A DNA stretch of 64,000 nucleotides from Pseudorhodoferax sp047601025 (GTDB lineage Bacteria; Pseudomonadota; Gammaproteobacteria; Burkholderiales; Burkholderiaceae_C). How positions within the stretch are numbered: the stretch's first letter is position 1; each line of letters begins with the position of its first letter. The DNA lies in the NCBI RefSeq assembly GCF_047601025.1, contig NZ_JASGJZ010000001.1, positions 5,022,001-5,086,000 on the forward strand. Reading direction: 5' to 3'. Below, piece after piece: positions 1-9,866 of this stretch. A program made the position numbers and the translations under genes. The notes beneath the pieces were generated by a model that was not told the origin of the DNA, searched no databases, and saw nothing but the letters and a program-made list of their open reading frames with translations.

Positions 1-981
1 CACGAGGTCGCGCATGGCCTGGATGGGGCTGCGCCAGTCCAGCGTGGCGCGCGGCCGGTTGTTCAGCAGGTCGGCAATGCAGTCCAGTTCGCCCTGGCAG
101 TAGACCGACAGATCCGTGCCCTTGGGCAGGAACTGGCGCAGCAGTCCGTTGGTGTTCTCGCAGCTGGCGCGTTGCCAGGGGCTGTGCGGATCGCAGAAGT
201 ACACGCGCATGTTGGTGTTGCGGGCCAGTTCGCGATGGCGCGCCATCTGGCGACCTTGGTCGTAGGTCAGCGCCTTGCGCAGCGGCGCGGCGATCTGGTG
301 CAACTTGGCGGTGAAGCCGGCCAGCGCCGATTCGGCCGTCGCATCCGGCATGTGCGCCAGCAGCACCAGGCGCGTCGTGCGCTCCACCAGCACGCCCACA
401 CAGGACTTGTTGCCAGCACCCTCGATCAGGTCGCCCTCCCAGTGACCAGGCATGAGCCGATCATCGACCTCGGGCGGGCGCACGTGGATGCTGACCATCT
501 CGGCAATCCGGCCACGCCGGTCCTGGCCCGCAGAGCGCGGCCGGCCTGTGCTGCGGCCTTGGCGCAGGCATGCCAGCAAGGCCTTGCGCAACTCGCCCTT
601 GGGATGCGCGTAGATGGCGTTGTAGATCGTCTCGTGGCAGACGTGCAGTTCGGTGTCTTGGGGCCACATGCGCTTGAGTGTCCGCGCGATCTGCTGGGGC
701 GACCAATACCAGCTCAGCATGTGGGCCACCAGCGGCCACAGCCGCCCGTGCGGATCGAGCTTGGCGGCAGGTCTGGCGGCTTGTCGGCGTGCGGCGCACG
801 TCTGCTGTGCCGTCTTCCAGGCATAGCCGCCGGCCTGCTGATTACGTCGCAACTCTCGGCTCAGGCTGCCTGCGCTGCGCCCCAGCGTCCGTCCGATGCA
901 TCGCAGGCTCTGGCCTTGCGCCCTCAGCGTCTGCAGCATCACCCGCTCTTCAGGCTGCAACTGCTGGAATCTTCTCCTCAT
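1..981 (-). CDS. IS30-family transposase, C-terminus cut by window edge
   Basis: Transposase of an IS30-type insertion sequence, read leftwards and running off the left edge (327 codons visible). The ATG at 981 has a GAGGT ribosome site just upstream. An N-terminal helix-turn-helix (residues ~1-60, starting MRRRFQQLQPEERVML) precedes the DDE core: D184 in HWEGDLIEG, D241 in LTYDQG and E275 in RASCENTNG. The D241-E275 spacing of 33 residues is the IS30 hallmark. All three catalytic residues are intact, so the visible part looks functional. The element sits against the 5' end of a truncated Tle5 effector gene and probably caused that truncation. Confidence 0.93.
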   Translation of the reverse strand, partial: MRRRFQQLQPEERVMLQTLRAQGQSLRCIGRTLGRSAGSLSRELRRNQQAGGYAWKTAQQTCAARRQAARPAAKLDPHGRLWPLVAHMLSWYWSPQQIARTLKRMWPQDTELHVCHETIYNAIYAHPKGELRKALLACLRQGRSTGRPRSAGQDRRGRIAEMVSIHVRPPEVDDRLMPGHWEGDLIEGAGNKSCVGVLVERTTRLVLLAHMPDATAESALAGFTAKLHQIAAPLRKALTYDQGRQMARHRELARNTNMRVYFCDPHSPWQRASCENTNGLLRQFLPKGTDLSVYCQGELDCIADLLNNRPRATLDWRSPIQAMRDLV

Positions 982-1027
982 CTTCACACCCTACCTCATG
1001 GGCCGGGTGTTGCATTTCGGATTTGAG
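1..1027. mobile_element. IS30-type insertion element, right end inside window
   Basis: The transposase is preceded by about 45 bases containing TGTTGCATTTCGG and then TTTGAGACC, which look like the outer end of the IS. The reading frame of the adjacent effector fragment opens immediately after a stop at 1024-1026, so the boundary is placed near 1027. The other end and the terminal repeat partner lie outside the window, so the exact edge and target duplication cannot be fixed. Confidence 0.6.
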
Positions 1028-2442
1028 ACCGCCGTGGGATGAAGGTGGATGTCCTGCGCAGCGCGCCTGTGCAATTACAGTCGGACGAGACCAAGGGCAC
1101 CCCAGGCCTGTCGGTGCCCAAAGGACCACAGCGCGAAATTCATGATGCCATGGTCTCGGCGATCTTGAATGCTGAGCGGTTTATCTACATCGAGAATCAA
1201 TTTTTTCAGAGTGGATTTGGCGACCCATCCATTAACTCGGCCAACCGAAGACTCGAGTCCGGCCCGATGCGCTACCTGCAGTCATTGCCCAGCAACCGCA
1301 TACAGGCCGCCGTGACGCAAGTAGGAGCCGCTCATGCCGGTCAATCACCACGTAACCATGTTGCCCGAGCCATCGCCGACCGCATCGAAGATGCCATTCG
1401 ATGGGATCAGCCATTTCATGCTTATCTTGTACTGCCCGTACATCCCGAAGGCAGTTTGGCCGACATCGCTATCGTCGGGCAGATTCATTGGACAATGCAG
1501 AGCCTTGCTTTTGCTCGGGAGAGCCTGGTTAACCGAGTTCGGCTCGCTTTGTATGCTCGAAAAAATTGCAAAAATCCCTTATCAGAAGAAGAGTGGCTGA
1601 ATGCCAGAAGGCGCGGTGCAGAAAATATTTCGATTCTCGATCTGACTTCCAGAGCGGAACGAGATATTTCTATCGAAGCAGTGCAGAGCTACTTAACGCC
1701 ATTAAATCTGCGAAGCTGCCAAACGGTCGATGGAGCCGTCTGTACGGAACAAATCTATGTCCACACCAAGTTGCTCATTGTCGACGACACCACTTTGATT
1801 GTCGGCAGCGCTAATATCAACGACCGCAGCCTAAATAGCGGCCGCGATTCAGAATTGGCCTTGTGCATTACCGACCTTGAAACACGCCGAGCGCCGATCG
1901 ACGGCAAGAACCAATTGGTGGTTCGCACCTTTGCCCATAACCTACGGAAAGAATTGTGGGCGAAGCACTTCGGGCTTCGTGGTGGAACCGATCTCGTTAA
2001 GCCGGCCAATCAGTTGACGAGTTTTCTCGACAAACCAGCCGACCCGGCCACCTAGAAGGCAATCCAAGCCGTGGCTGCGGCCAATTCCAATCTCTATTCT
2101 CAGGCCTTTCCGTGGACGCCGAGTGCTGACCCTGGGGAGGGTACATCCATTTGGCCTGTATGGCCTCACGGCAAAAAAACTTCAGGCAACAGTCACTTCG
2201 ACGTCAATAAGGAATTGCATCCTTATGCCGACAAAATGCCATTCAGAGAAAAATTCTGGCAGCGTGCTTTTTTGGGCAAGGCCCCGCAGGGGCTTAAGGG
2301 ATATATATGCGCATTGCCTGTTGCATGGACAAAAGAGGAAAATAATCACCCCAATATGAACATGATCCTGCTAACCGACCGGGGGGTGTCGCCAACCGAC
2401 CTAGGCAATCTCACGGCGAGTCAACAGCATGGTTTCGTGTGA
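1027..2442 (+). pseudogene. Tle5-type T6SS phospholipase D effector, 3' fragment with in-frame stop
   Basis: Remnant of a T6SS antibacterial phospholipase D (Tle5/PldA-PldB type). The visible frame carries the C-terminal HKD motif (HTKLLIVDD then GSANINDRSLNSGRDSE at about 1760-1855). The N-terminal half with the first HKD motif is absent: the frame opens directly at the IS30 end. A single TAG at 2053-2055 interrupts the frame. Translation continues in the same frame for 129 more codons (FPWTPSADPGEG ... AWTKEENNHPNMNMILLTD), which reads like the natural C-terminus. An internal GTG at 2071 could in principle restart it. GC content is clearly lower than in neighbouring chromosomal genes. Both defects make it non-functional; identification of the family rests on the HKD motif and context. 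Confidence 0.82.
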
Positions 2443-2451
2443 ACAGGTGAA

Positions 2452-3798
2452 TTGATGATTGATTTGAAGCTAAAGCAGTTCCTGATACCAGGTGTTTTTA
2501 TGGCGTCGATGACAATTGGCGGATGCAGCGCCAAGAGCGACGAGATCAAGGTTGATGATTTCAATTACATTAAACCAAATGGCTGGCAAGCCGAGTGTAT
2601 TGGCCGCTGGCTGATAGATGTTCCAGATCCTATCGAGCTTGGGGCGTCATACTTTCTTCTTGGAGCGTATCCAAAGTTTTTCAACTATACGGCAGAGTCT
2701 CTTAGGCAATCCAGAAGATCCAAGGGGTTCGTCGCTATTGGGCCAGTGGCGTTCAGCGAGAGTGATCCGCTGGTGGGGATGGACAACGATCCCTCTTTCC
2801 GTCAGCCTATTTCGAAGTTCATCCGAATGTCGGGGCTCCTCACACAGAGCCTGTTCAACTACACAACTTCTGGTAACGAAGAATTCAAACAGATTCGCCC
2901 AATTGCTCCAGAGACGGACTCGTTTACGAACTGGGCTGGCCCTGGCCGCTTTCAGATAGGAATTCACGTTCCAGAAGACCAGCGCGGCCGCTTCTACTGG
3001 AAGGACAAATCCCAGGAGCGCGCCACGATGCCAGCGGACGGCGAGCGGGCCGATTCAGGTTCACCGCCGCCTTCGCAGGAGCCCTTGGCGCGCGAGGTGT
3101 TGGCCAAGCTGGTGCCGCGCTACAGCATCCGGCAGCCCGGCCAGATGCCGGGCTGCCCGGGCATCTGCACGCCGCATGGTTTCTTTGCCGACCCGGCCGG
3201 CGGTACCGAGCGTGACAGCCGCGTGAGCGTGAGCTTCGTCGACCCTCGTTATGCCAACCTCGTGCTGCACGTGGACATCAAGACGCGCATGCCGCATACG
3301 GAGACCGCGCTGATCCCGACCGAGGACATCCGCCAGGCCATCACGCCATGGGATGCGGCCGAGGAGATGGCCCGTGAGAGCAAGAAGCGCTGCCGCGCGC
3401 AGCAGGGCACGGCCAGCCGTGACCTGTTCGGCTGCTCGTTTGCCGGTGCCACCGGCATCAGCGACCACTGGGACGTGCAGTACCTGAAGCTTGCCAATGG
3501 CCAGGAGGCGCGCGCCATGGCCATCACCTATCCGGGCTCGATCAACAACTACACCGTCTACGAGGTGATCATCGAGACGGCCGGCAAGAAGGGTTCGGTC
3601 ACCGAGCCGCGCATCGTGGTCAGGGCCGAGGGCATCGGCAAGCTGGCCGACGACAAGGCGTTCCACGGCAAGGAGCCTCCGCCGTTGAAGGAGGCCTTCA
3701 ATTTGGCGATGACGCTGGCCAGGTCGCTGCGTCCGCGCCCGCAGGCCATCGACCCGGCTGCGCCCGTGGTCGATCCTTGGGCCCGATTTCGCCAGTGA
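2452..3798 (+). CDS. Tli4-type T6SS immunity lipoprotein
   Basis: A 448-residue predicted lipoprotein resembling the Tli4 immunity family, which neutralises T6SS phospholipase effectors in the periplasm. The N-terminus is a lipoprotein signal with lipobox Thr-Ile-Gly-Gly-Cys at about residues 21-25. The middle and C-terminal part (WDAAEEMARESKKRCR, then DHWDVQYLKL) fits the family's second domain. It begins ten bases after the effector remnant ends, the usual effector-immunity order. Base composition breaks inside the gene: codons up to about 2,990 are AT-richer, the rest is typical GC-rich host style, which suggests a mosaic. The two neighbouring ATGs at 2452 and 2455 are equivalent starts. 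The exact cognate effector is not proved. Confidence 0.72.
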   Translation: MMIDLKLKQFLIPGVFMASMTIGGCSAKSDEIKVDDFNYIKPNGWQAECIGRWLIDVPDPIELGASYFLLGAYPKFFNYTAESLRQSRRSKGFVAIGPVAFSESDPLVGMDNDPSFRQPISKFIRMSGLLTQSLFNYTTSGNEEFKQIRPIAPETDSFTNWAGPGRFQIGIHVPEDQRGRFYWKDKSQERATMPADGERADSGSPPPSQEPLAREVLAKLVPRYSIRQPGQMPGCPGICTPHGFFADPAGGTERDSRVSVSFVDPRYANLVLHVDIKTRMPHTETALIPTEDIRQAITPWDAAEEMARESKKRCRAQQGTASRDLFGCSFAGATGISDHWDVQYLKLANGQEARAMAITYPGSINNYTVYEVIIETAGKKGSVTEPRIVVRAEGIGKLADDKAFHGKEPPPLKEAFNLAMTLARSLRPRPQAIDPAAPVVDPWARFRQ

Positions 3799-3799
3799 T

Positions 3800-4944
3800 T
3801 TTTTGGCTGACGCGTCTGCGCCTGCGACGCGTTGCAGGCCGATCCACATGGTCTTGACGCCGGGCCGGCCGTCGCTCTTGCGGCCAAGAAAGCCGCCCAG
3901 CGTGGCGATCAGGCGGATCGCCTGATGGAGCCGGGGCGCCGCGTGCGGCGGCTTGTTGTCCAGCACGATGCAGGCGGCCTTGCACTCGTCGGGCTCGAAG
4001 AACAGCTTGGCCGGCAGGTCCGGGCAGGTTCACCCCAGGCGCATCAGCCGTGCGATGCGCCAGGCCACCACCAGGTACAACGCGATGGCCTTCTCCAGCC
4101 GGGCCATCGTGCTCAACTGCAGCGCCTCGACCCGGCAGGCGTTCTTGACGCTGTTGAACAGCGGCTCGATCTCTCAGCGGGCCCGGTACCAGTCGCGAGG
4201 GTTGCGTGAACTGGATCGTTCCCAGCGCCTGAGCCGCCGTGGCCGTCTCCCACCGCTTGGTCTGGCCCTGCGCCTGCTTGTCCTGGCCCGCAAGCTGGCG
4301 GTCATGCTGGCAGCCGATCAGCCAGTCCGCCGGATGCTGCAGTTCGTGCGCGCGCTGCATCAGCGCCTCGATGTCCGCCTCGCGGTCGGCCACATACACC
4401 AGCCGCGTTCGCGGCAACTCCTTGGCCCACTCCGCCACGCGTTCGTAGCCTTCGATCCAGCGCGTGCTCTCCACCGGCGCCGGGTCGTCCCCCACCGGCC
4501 GGCGTGCCCACATCCACGCGTCGATCACCCCCAGCGGCTCGCGCTGCGGCGTCACCGCGTAGGTCGGAGAACGTACATCCCGCGCGGCGCCTCGTAGCTC
4601 GGCCGCCCCAGGCCCACGATGTTCTGGCCGTTGAAATCCAGCTCCGTCGTGTCCTGCAGGCACAGCACCACCGGCTGCTCGCTCATGCGCCGCTGGCTGC
4701 TGGCCCAGTGCGGCTGCAGGATGTCGCGCCAGCCAACCTTGTCCGACGCGAACAGCCGGTACGCCGCCTTCGATTCGGCCCAGCCCCCGCTGGCGCTCGG
4801 GATGCTCCGCGAGGGCTGTCGGGCAAAATTCTCGGCCATCCGGACCAGCCGTCGGTTCAGCCTCCCATCCCCCAGGTCAAGATCCGCAAACTCCTCTGTC
4901 GCCCAACTCATCTCGCCTCCCCACCGATCCATCGTCTTCAACAA
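3800..4944 (-). pseudogene. IS4-family (Tn5-like) transposase, multiply broken
   Basis: Dead IS4-family transposase read leftwards. The N-terminal domain is intact from 4944 (MSWATEEFADLDLGDGRLN, then CLQDTTELDF with the first catalytic Asp). The frame then shifts near 4,565-4,575 into PTYAVTPQREPLGVIDAW. It shifts again near 4,190-4,215, where sequence expected between GTIQFT and WYRAR is missing, implying an internal deletion. The conserved Y-R-E region reads WYRAR-stop-EIEPLFNSVK, with a TGA at 4176-4174, and a second TGA lies at 4032-4030. The tail ending in GVKTMWIGLQRV is recognisable near 3,830. Visible length is about 380 codons against roughly 450 for the family. It cannot be active. 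Confidence 0.85.
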
Positions 4945-5070
4945 ATCAAGAGATTACGAGAGGAGGGCTCAAGTTCTGGGTAATCGGATGACTTATGCGT
5001 CCTTCCCTGCCGCTAGCCCAACTCTGCGAGTTTCTACGCACCAGCCCGGAGATCAACAACAAGGATTGAC

Positions 5071-6126
5071 ATGTTGCACGCCACGATTCGGCTGACGCTG
5101 TCATGCCTGCTGGGCTTCACCCTGGCTGGCTGCCAAGCCAAGGATTCCCACATGAATGACGTCAAGGACATCCCTTCCACCATCAAGGCGCAATTGGCTT
5201 TTACGTGCACCCACGAGAGCGAGCGCATTCCGCCGCGCGACCCCGAGGCCGACCAGCTCTACAAGCACGCACGATGGCTGGTCAAAGGCAATAGGTTGCA
5301 GTCCAAGGACGAGGTGTTTCTCAAGATCGAGCGGCTGGTGCGCATTGCCAGTGCCTATGGCCACGACAAGGCCAACATCGAGTTGCGCCAACTCATCCAA
5401 TCCGGCAAGGCCCTCAGCTCCGATCGACGCAAGGAGGTAATCGACCTGACCGAATCGCTCATCGAGCGCGGCATTCCGTCGGGCTACTACGCCATGGGTT
5501 GGTACTTGGAGCGCGGCTACGGTGTCAAGGCCGATCCGGAACTGGCACTGAAGTACTACCGCAAGTCGGCCGATCTCGGCAGCCCGGAAGGGCAGTTCCT
5601 GGTGGGGGACAAGCTGGGTGACCTGGAGCATGGGCGGCAAATTGCCGACATCGGCATGGCCATGTGGCGTTGTGCCGCAGACCAGGGGCATGCCGAAGCT
5701 GCAGGGCGGTACGCCATCCATCTCCAGGCAGAACGCCAATATGCCGATGCTATGCGCTATTACCAAATCTCGACAGCATCCGGTGACTCCACATCAGCGT
5801 CTTCACTCGCCGACGCATTTTCGGTCCGGAATCACGCCAACCCTGATTTCGGGCTTGGACAAGCCATCGATGCAGAACGTGAGCAGCGATACACTGCGAT
5901 CAGGAAGTTCTTGCACCGCTACGACTACCTCCACGCCACGGTGCCCGAGATCGACAAGATCGTTCCGCTGCCCCCAGCGCCGCTACCGGCCTGGGACGGC
6001 AAGTTCCAGTGGCTGCAGGAGTACGAGGCCAACGTTCCTCCACCATTGCCGTCCGAGGAGCGCATTGCCGAGATGGCCCGCGCCAAGGGTCTCGATCCCA
6101 AGACCGGACGACCCGTCGCGCGTTGA
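5071..6126 (+). CDS. Sel1-like/DUF6396-like lipoprotein, copy 1 (probable T6SS immunity)
   Basis: A 351-residue lipoprotein with lipobox Leu-Ala-Gly-Cys at residues 18-21 and Sel1-type helical repeats, e.g. IPSGYYAMGWYLERGYGV followed by ALKYYRKSADLGSPEGQ. Sel1-repeat lipoproteins encoded next to Tle5 phospholipases (such as the PldB immunity proteins of Pseudomonas) block the effector in the periplasm, so this is inferred to be an immunity protein. It lies downstream of the Tle5/Tli4 remnants. A nearly identical second copy follows. The start is the ATG behind AACAAGGATTGAC. The segment after FLVG (about 5,606-5,920) differs most from copy 2, while both ends are almost the same. Confidence 0.75.
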   Translation: MLHATIRLTLSCLLGFTLAGCQAKDSHMNDVKDIPSTIKAQLAFTCTHESERIPPRDPEADQLYKHARWLVKGNRLQSKDEVFLKIERLVRIASAYGHDKANIELRQLIQSGKALSSDRRKEVIDLTESLIERGIPSGYYAMGWYLERGYGVKADPELALKYYRKSADLGSPEGQFLVGDKLGDLEHGRQIADIGMAMWRCAADQGHAEAAGRYAIHLQAERQYADAMRYYQISTASGDSTSASSLADAFSVRNHANPDFGLGQAIDAEREQRYTAIRKFLHRYDYLHATVPEIDKIVPLPPAPLPAWDGKFQWLQEYEANVPPPLPSEERIAEMARAKGLDPKTGRPVAR

Positions 6127-7322
6127 TGCTGCTTTGTCGTCACGGTTTGAGCCTTTGCTGTCGGACCGTGCTTCATGTCCACCAATGACGCGCCCAACCC
6201 GAGAACGGCGACAAGGGCTGAACGTGCAGTTCTCAGCGACTCGACTGGCGCTGCTGTGCCTGCTGGGTGCCGCCCTGGCCGGCTGCCAGGCCAAGAACCC
6301 TCACATAGACGACGTCAAGGACATCCCTTCCACCATCAAGGCGCAATTGGCTTTTACGTGCACCCACGAAAGCGAGCGCATTCCACCGCGCGACCCCGAG
6401 GCCGACCAGCTCTACAAGCACGCACGATGGCTGGTCAAAGGCAATAGGTTGCAGCCCAAGGACGAGGTGTTCCTCAAGATCGAGCGGCTGGTGCGCATTG
6501 CCAACGCTTATGGCCACGACAAGGCCAACATCGAGTTGCGCCAGCTCATCCAGTCCGGCAAAGCCGTCAGCACGGACCGGCGCAAGGAGGTGATCGACCT
6601 GACCGAATCGCTCATCGAGCGCGGCATTCCTTCGGGCTATTACGCCATGGGCTGGTACTTGGAGCGCGGCTACGGTGTCAAGGCCGATCCGGAACTGGCG
6701 CTGAAGTACTACCGCAAGTCAGCCGATCTTGGAAGCCCGGAAGGGCAGTTCCTAGTGGGCAACTTGTTGATCGATGTGCTAAAGAATGGACGTCCAATTA
6801 CCGACATCGGCCTAATGATGCGGCGCTGCGCCGCGGACCAGGGACATGCCGAAGCTGCAGGACGGCACGCGATTTACTTGCAGGCCGAGCGCCAATATGC
6901 CAACGCCATGCGGTATTACCAGATCGCGGCAGCGGCGGGCCGATCCGTCTCTGCGTACTCGCTCGCCAACGCCTTTTCAGTTAGAGATCACGCCAACCCC
7001 GATTTTGGGCTCGGTCAACCCATTGACGCTGAACGGGAACGTAGGTATCGCCAGATCTCAAGCTTTCTGGACGGCTACGACTACCTCCACGCCACGGTGC
7101 CCGAGATCGACAAGATCGTTCCGCTGCCCCCGGCGCCGCTGCCGGCCTGGGATGGCAAGTTCCAGTGGCTGCAGGAGTACGAGGCCAACGTTCCTCCGCC
7201 GTTGCCGTCCGCAGAGCGCATCGCCGAGATGGCCCGCGCCAAGGGTCTCGATCCCAAGACCGGACGACCCGTCGCGCGTTGATGCTGCTTTGTCGTCACG
7301 GTTTGAGCCTTTGCTGTCGGGG
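5080..7322 (+). repeat. Tandem duplication of about 1.15 kb (two immunity-gene copies plus 3' flank)
   Basis: The two lipoprotein genes and their shared 3' flank form a head-to-tail duplication. The flank GATGCTGCTTTGTCGTCACG and TTTGAGCCTTTGCTGTCGG follows both stop codons (6,127-6,172 and 7,283-7,320). The second flank runs directly into the truncated vgrG, so duplication or unequal recombination may have removed the vgrG start. Confidence 0.85.
6224..7282 (+). CDS. Sel1-like/DUF6396-like lipoprotein, copy 2 (probable T6SS immunity)
   Basis: Tandem paralogue of the preceding lipoprotein, 352 residues from a GTG start that has AAGGG about eight bases upstream. The frame is open far upstream, but the signal peptide (LALLCLLGAALAGC) fixes the start here. 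It has the same Sel1 repeats and the same C-terminal block (YDYLHATVPEIDKIVPLPPA to KTGRPVAR). The central block reads NLLIDVLKNGRPITDIGLMM instead of DKLGDLEHGRQIADIGMAM. Serial duplication with a diverged core is typical of immunity genes tracking effector variants; that interpretation is inference. Confidence 0.75.
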   Translation: MQFSATRLALLCLLGAALAGCQAKNPHIDDVKDIPSTIKAQLAFTCTHESERIPPRDPEADQLYKHARWLVKGNRLQPKDEVFLKIERLVRIANAYGHDKANIELRQLIQSGKAVSTDRRKEVIDLTESLIERGIPSGYYAMGWYLERGYGVKADPELALKYYRKSADLGSPEGQFLVGNLLIDVLKNGRPITDIGLMMRRCAADQGHAEAAGRHAIYLQAERQYANAMRYYQIAAAAGRSVSAYSLANAFSVRDHANPDFGLGQPIDAERERRYRQISSFLDGYDYLHATVPEIDKIVPLPPAPLPAWDGKFQWLQEYEANVPPPLPSAERIAEMARAKGLDPKTGRPVAR

Positions 7323-7367
7323 CCGTGCTTCACCTCCACCGGCGGCGCGCCCTGCGTGGCCGCGCAC

Positions 7368-9857
7368 ATGCAGGCCAGCGCCCATGCCGGCGTGCGCAGC
7401 TACACCGTGCAGTACCGCGAGAGCGACCTGGCGTTCGTGCAGCGCCTGCTCGCGCGCGAGGGCATCGCCATGCGGCTGCAGCGCCAGGACGACGCCCCGC
7501 TGGACCACACCCTGGTGCTGCTGGCCGACAGCCCCGCCCGCGCCGCCTGCCCCGAGGACGCGGTGAGCGCCCAGGGTGGCACGGACGGCGCCGGCGTGCG
7601 CTTCCACGCCAGCGGCGCGCAGCAGATGCAGGACGCGGTGCAGGCCTTCGGCGGGCGGCGCCAGTTGCCCGTGGCCACCACCACCGTGCTGGCCTGGGAC
7701 CACCAGGCCAAGCGCGCCGTGGCCGCCAGCGTGCCCACCGCCGCCGCCTTCGCCGGCCCCGGCGCCCCGGCGCTGGAGGACTTCGACGACGCCGGCGCCG
7801 AGGCCTTTGCCGACACCGCCGACGCCGAACGCGCCGCCCGCCTGATGCAGCAGGCCCACGAGGCCCGCCACAAGACCTGGCTGGGCCGCGCCACCGTGCG
7901 CAGCTTCACCGCCGGCCAGTGGTTCCGCCTCACCGGCAGCGAACTGGACGCCCTGCCCGGCCTGTCCGATCAACCTGATTCCGAGCACCGCCGCTTCCTG
8001 CTCACCGCCGTCACCCACGCCGGCATCAACAACCTGCCCAAGGACCTGAGCGACGCCATCGCCCAGGCGCTGGGCGCGCCAGCGCTGCAGGCGCCAGGCG
8101 CCCTGGACACCGCGCCGCCGCTGGACGCCGCTCCCCCGCTGGACGCCGAGCTGCGCGCGCAGGCCGCCGCCACCGGCTACGGCAACGCCTTCACGGCCAT
8201 CCGCGCCAGCGTGCCCTGGCGTCCCCAGCTGCTCGACGGCACCGGCGCGCGCCGCCACCCCGTGCCCAGCGCCCCGGGCCTGCTCACCGCCACCGTCGTC
8301 GGCCCCGACGGCCAGGAGCGCGCCAGCGGGCCCGAGGAGATCCACATGGACCGCCTGGGCCGCGTGCGCATCCGCTTCGACTTCCAAACCCTGCCCCAGG
8401 GCCCCGGCACCAGCGCGGCCAGCACCTGGGTGCGCGTGCTGCAGCGCTGGGCCGGCGCCGGCATGGGCGCGCAGTTCATCCCCCGCATCGGCCAGGAGGT
8501 GCTGGTGGATTTTGTCGACGGCAATGTCGAGCGGCCCCTGGTGGTCGGTGCGCTGTACAACGGCCGTGGTGAGGCAGGGCTTGCTCCCACGCCCGGCGGC
8601 CAGGCGGCCCAGGACGATGCCAGTGCACTGGCCGCCTCGGGCGACCACCGCCCCGGCGCCCAGGGCAACCTGATCGGTGCCGGCCCCGGCGGCCACGGCC
8701 CGGCCTGGCACGGCGCCGGCCACGCCAGCCTCCAGGCCGCCGGACAGGCCAACGCCGCCGCCCTGTCCGGCACCAAGACTCAGGAGTTCGCTGGGTCAGG
8801 CTTCAACCAGCTCGTCTTCGACGACACCGATGCCCAGCTGCGCACCCAGCTGGCGACCTCCCAGCACGCCACCCAGCTCAACCTGGGGCACCTCATCCAC
8901 CAGGCCGACAACCACCGCGGCAGCTTGCGCGGCCTGGGCTTCGAATTGCGCACCGACGCCTACGGCGCCATCCGCGCCGGCCAGGGCGTGCTGCTGAGCA
9001 GCTACGGCACGCACGCCCAGGAGCCGGCCGGGGACAACGTGGCCGGCATGGCGTTGCAGGGGCAACTGGCTACGCTGGCACGGACCTTCAGCCAGGCTGC
9101 GGGCATTCACCAGACGGTCAAGCTGGCGCAGGCCATCGGCAGCCGGCAGGCCGAGGCCAGCACCCTGAGCGAACGCGAGCCGCCGGCCCAGGCGCTGCAC
9201 ACCGTGCTCAAGGGGATGGTGGACGAGACAGGCTTCGATGCCGCCCGGGCTGACGCGGCAGCCGATAGCACATCCACAGAGCAAGGCAAGCTGCCGCACT
9301 TCACGCAACCCGTCGTGGAGGTGGCCGCCAAGGCCGGCCTGGCCACCGTGGCCGGGCAGGACCTGCAGTGGAGCGCCGGCGAAGGCATCGTCATCGCCAG
9401 CGGGCAGGACACGCACCTCGCCAGCGCCGGCGCCAGCCGCATCCACACCGGGCAGGCCATCGGCATCCTGGCCGGGGCGATCCAGCCCGGCGAGCAGGCG
9501 ACAGGCACCGGCATCACCCTCATCGCTGGACGGGGGGATGTAGAGTTGCAGGCCCAGGCCGACCGGATGCAGGTGGCGGCCAAGCAGGACGTGACCATCC
9601 AGTCGCAGTCCACCCACATCGACTGGGCTGCGGCCAAGCGGATCGTGATCTCCACCGCCGGTGGCGCGTCCGTCACCCTCGAGGGCGGCAACATCACCGT
9701 CGAGTGCCCGGGCACGATCACCGTCCATGCCAGCCAGAAATCGTTTGAGGGACCGGAGCGGCTTTTATACGGCCTCCCCTTAATGCCTTCGAGCGTGTGC
9801 GTGCCTTGCCTTCTCAAGGCCGCCAAGGCGGGTGCGCCGTTTGCCGCGCTGCAATAG
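7368..9857 (+). pseudogene. vgrG: VgrG spike protein, 5'-truncated
   Basis: VgrG caps the T6SS Hcp tube and delivers effectors. What is present starts inside the first gp27-like domain (VRSYTVQYRESDLAFVQRLL) and continues through the gp5/OB part (GPEEIHMDRLGRVRIRFDF, then WAGAGMGAQFIPRIGQEVLV), the DUF2345 needle repeats and the usual end (PGTITVHASQKSFEGP). About 100-150 N-terminal residues are missing; the homologous frame emerges straight from the duplicated 3' flank of the second immunity gene. The ATG at 7368 has no convincing ribosome site. It is probably non-functional unless an N-terminal fusion is made. The adaptor gene follows after nine bases, the normal vgrG-DUF4123 order. Confidence 0.85.
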
Positions 9858-9866
9858 TCGGCTGTC

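Noticed and set aside
7296..8723. Leftward 475-codon open frame
   Set aside because: Antisense to vgrG, whose frame has clear domain motifs; the opposite frame is low-complexity.
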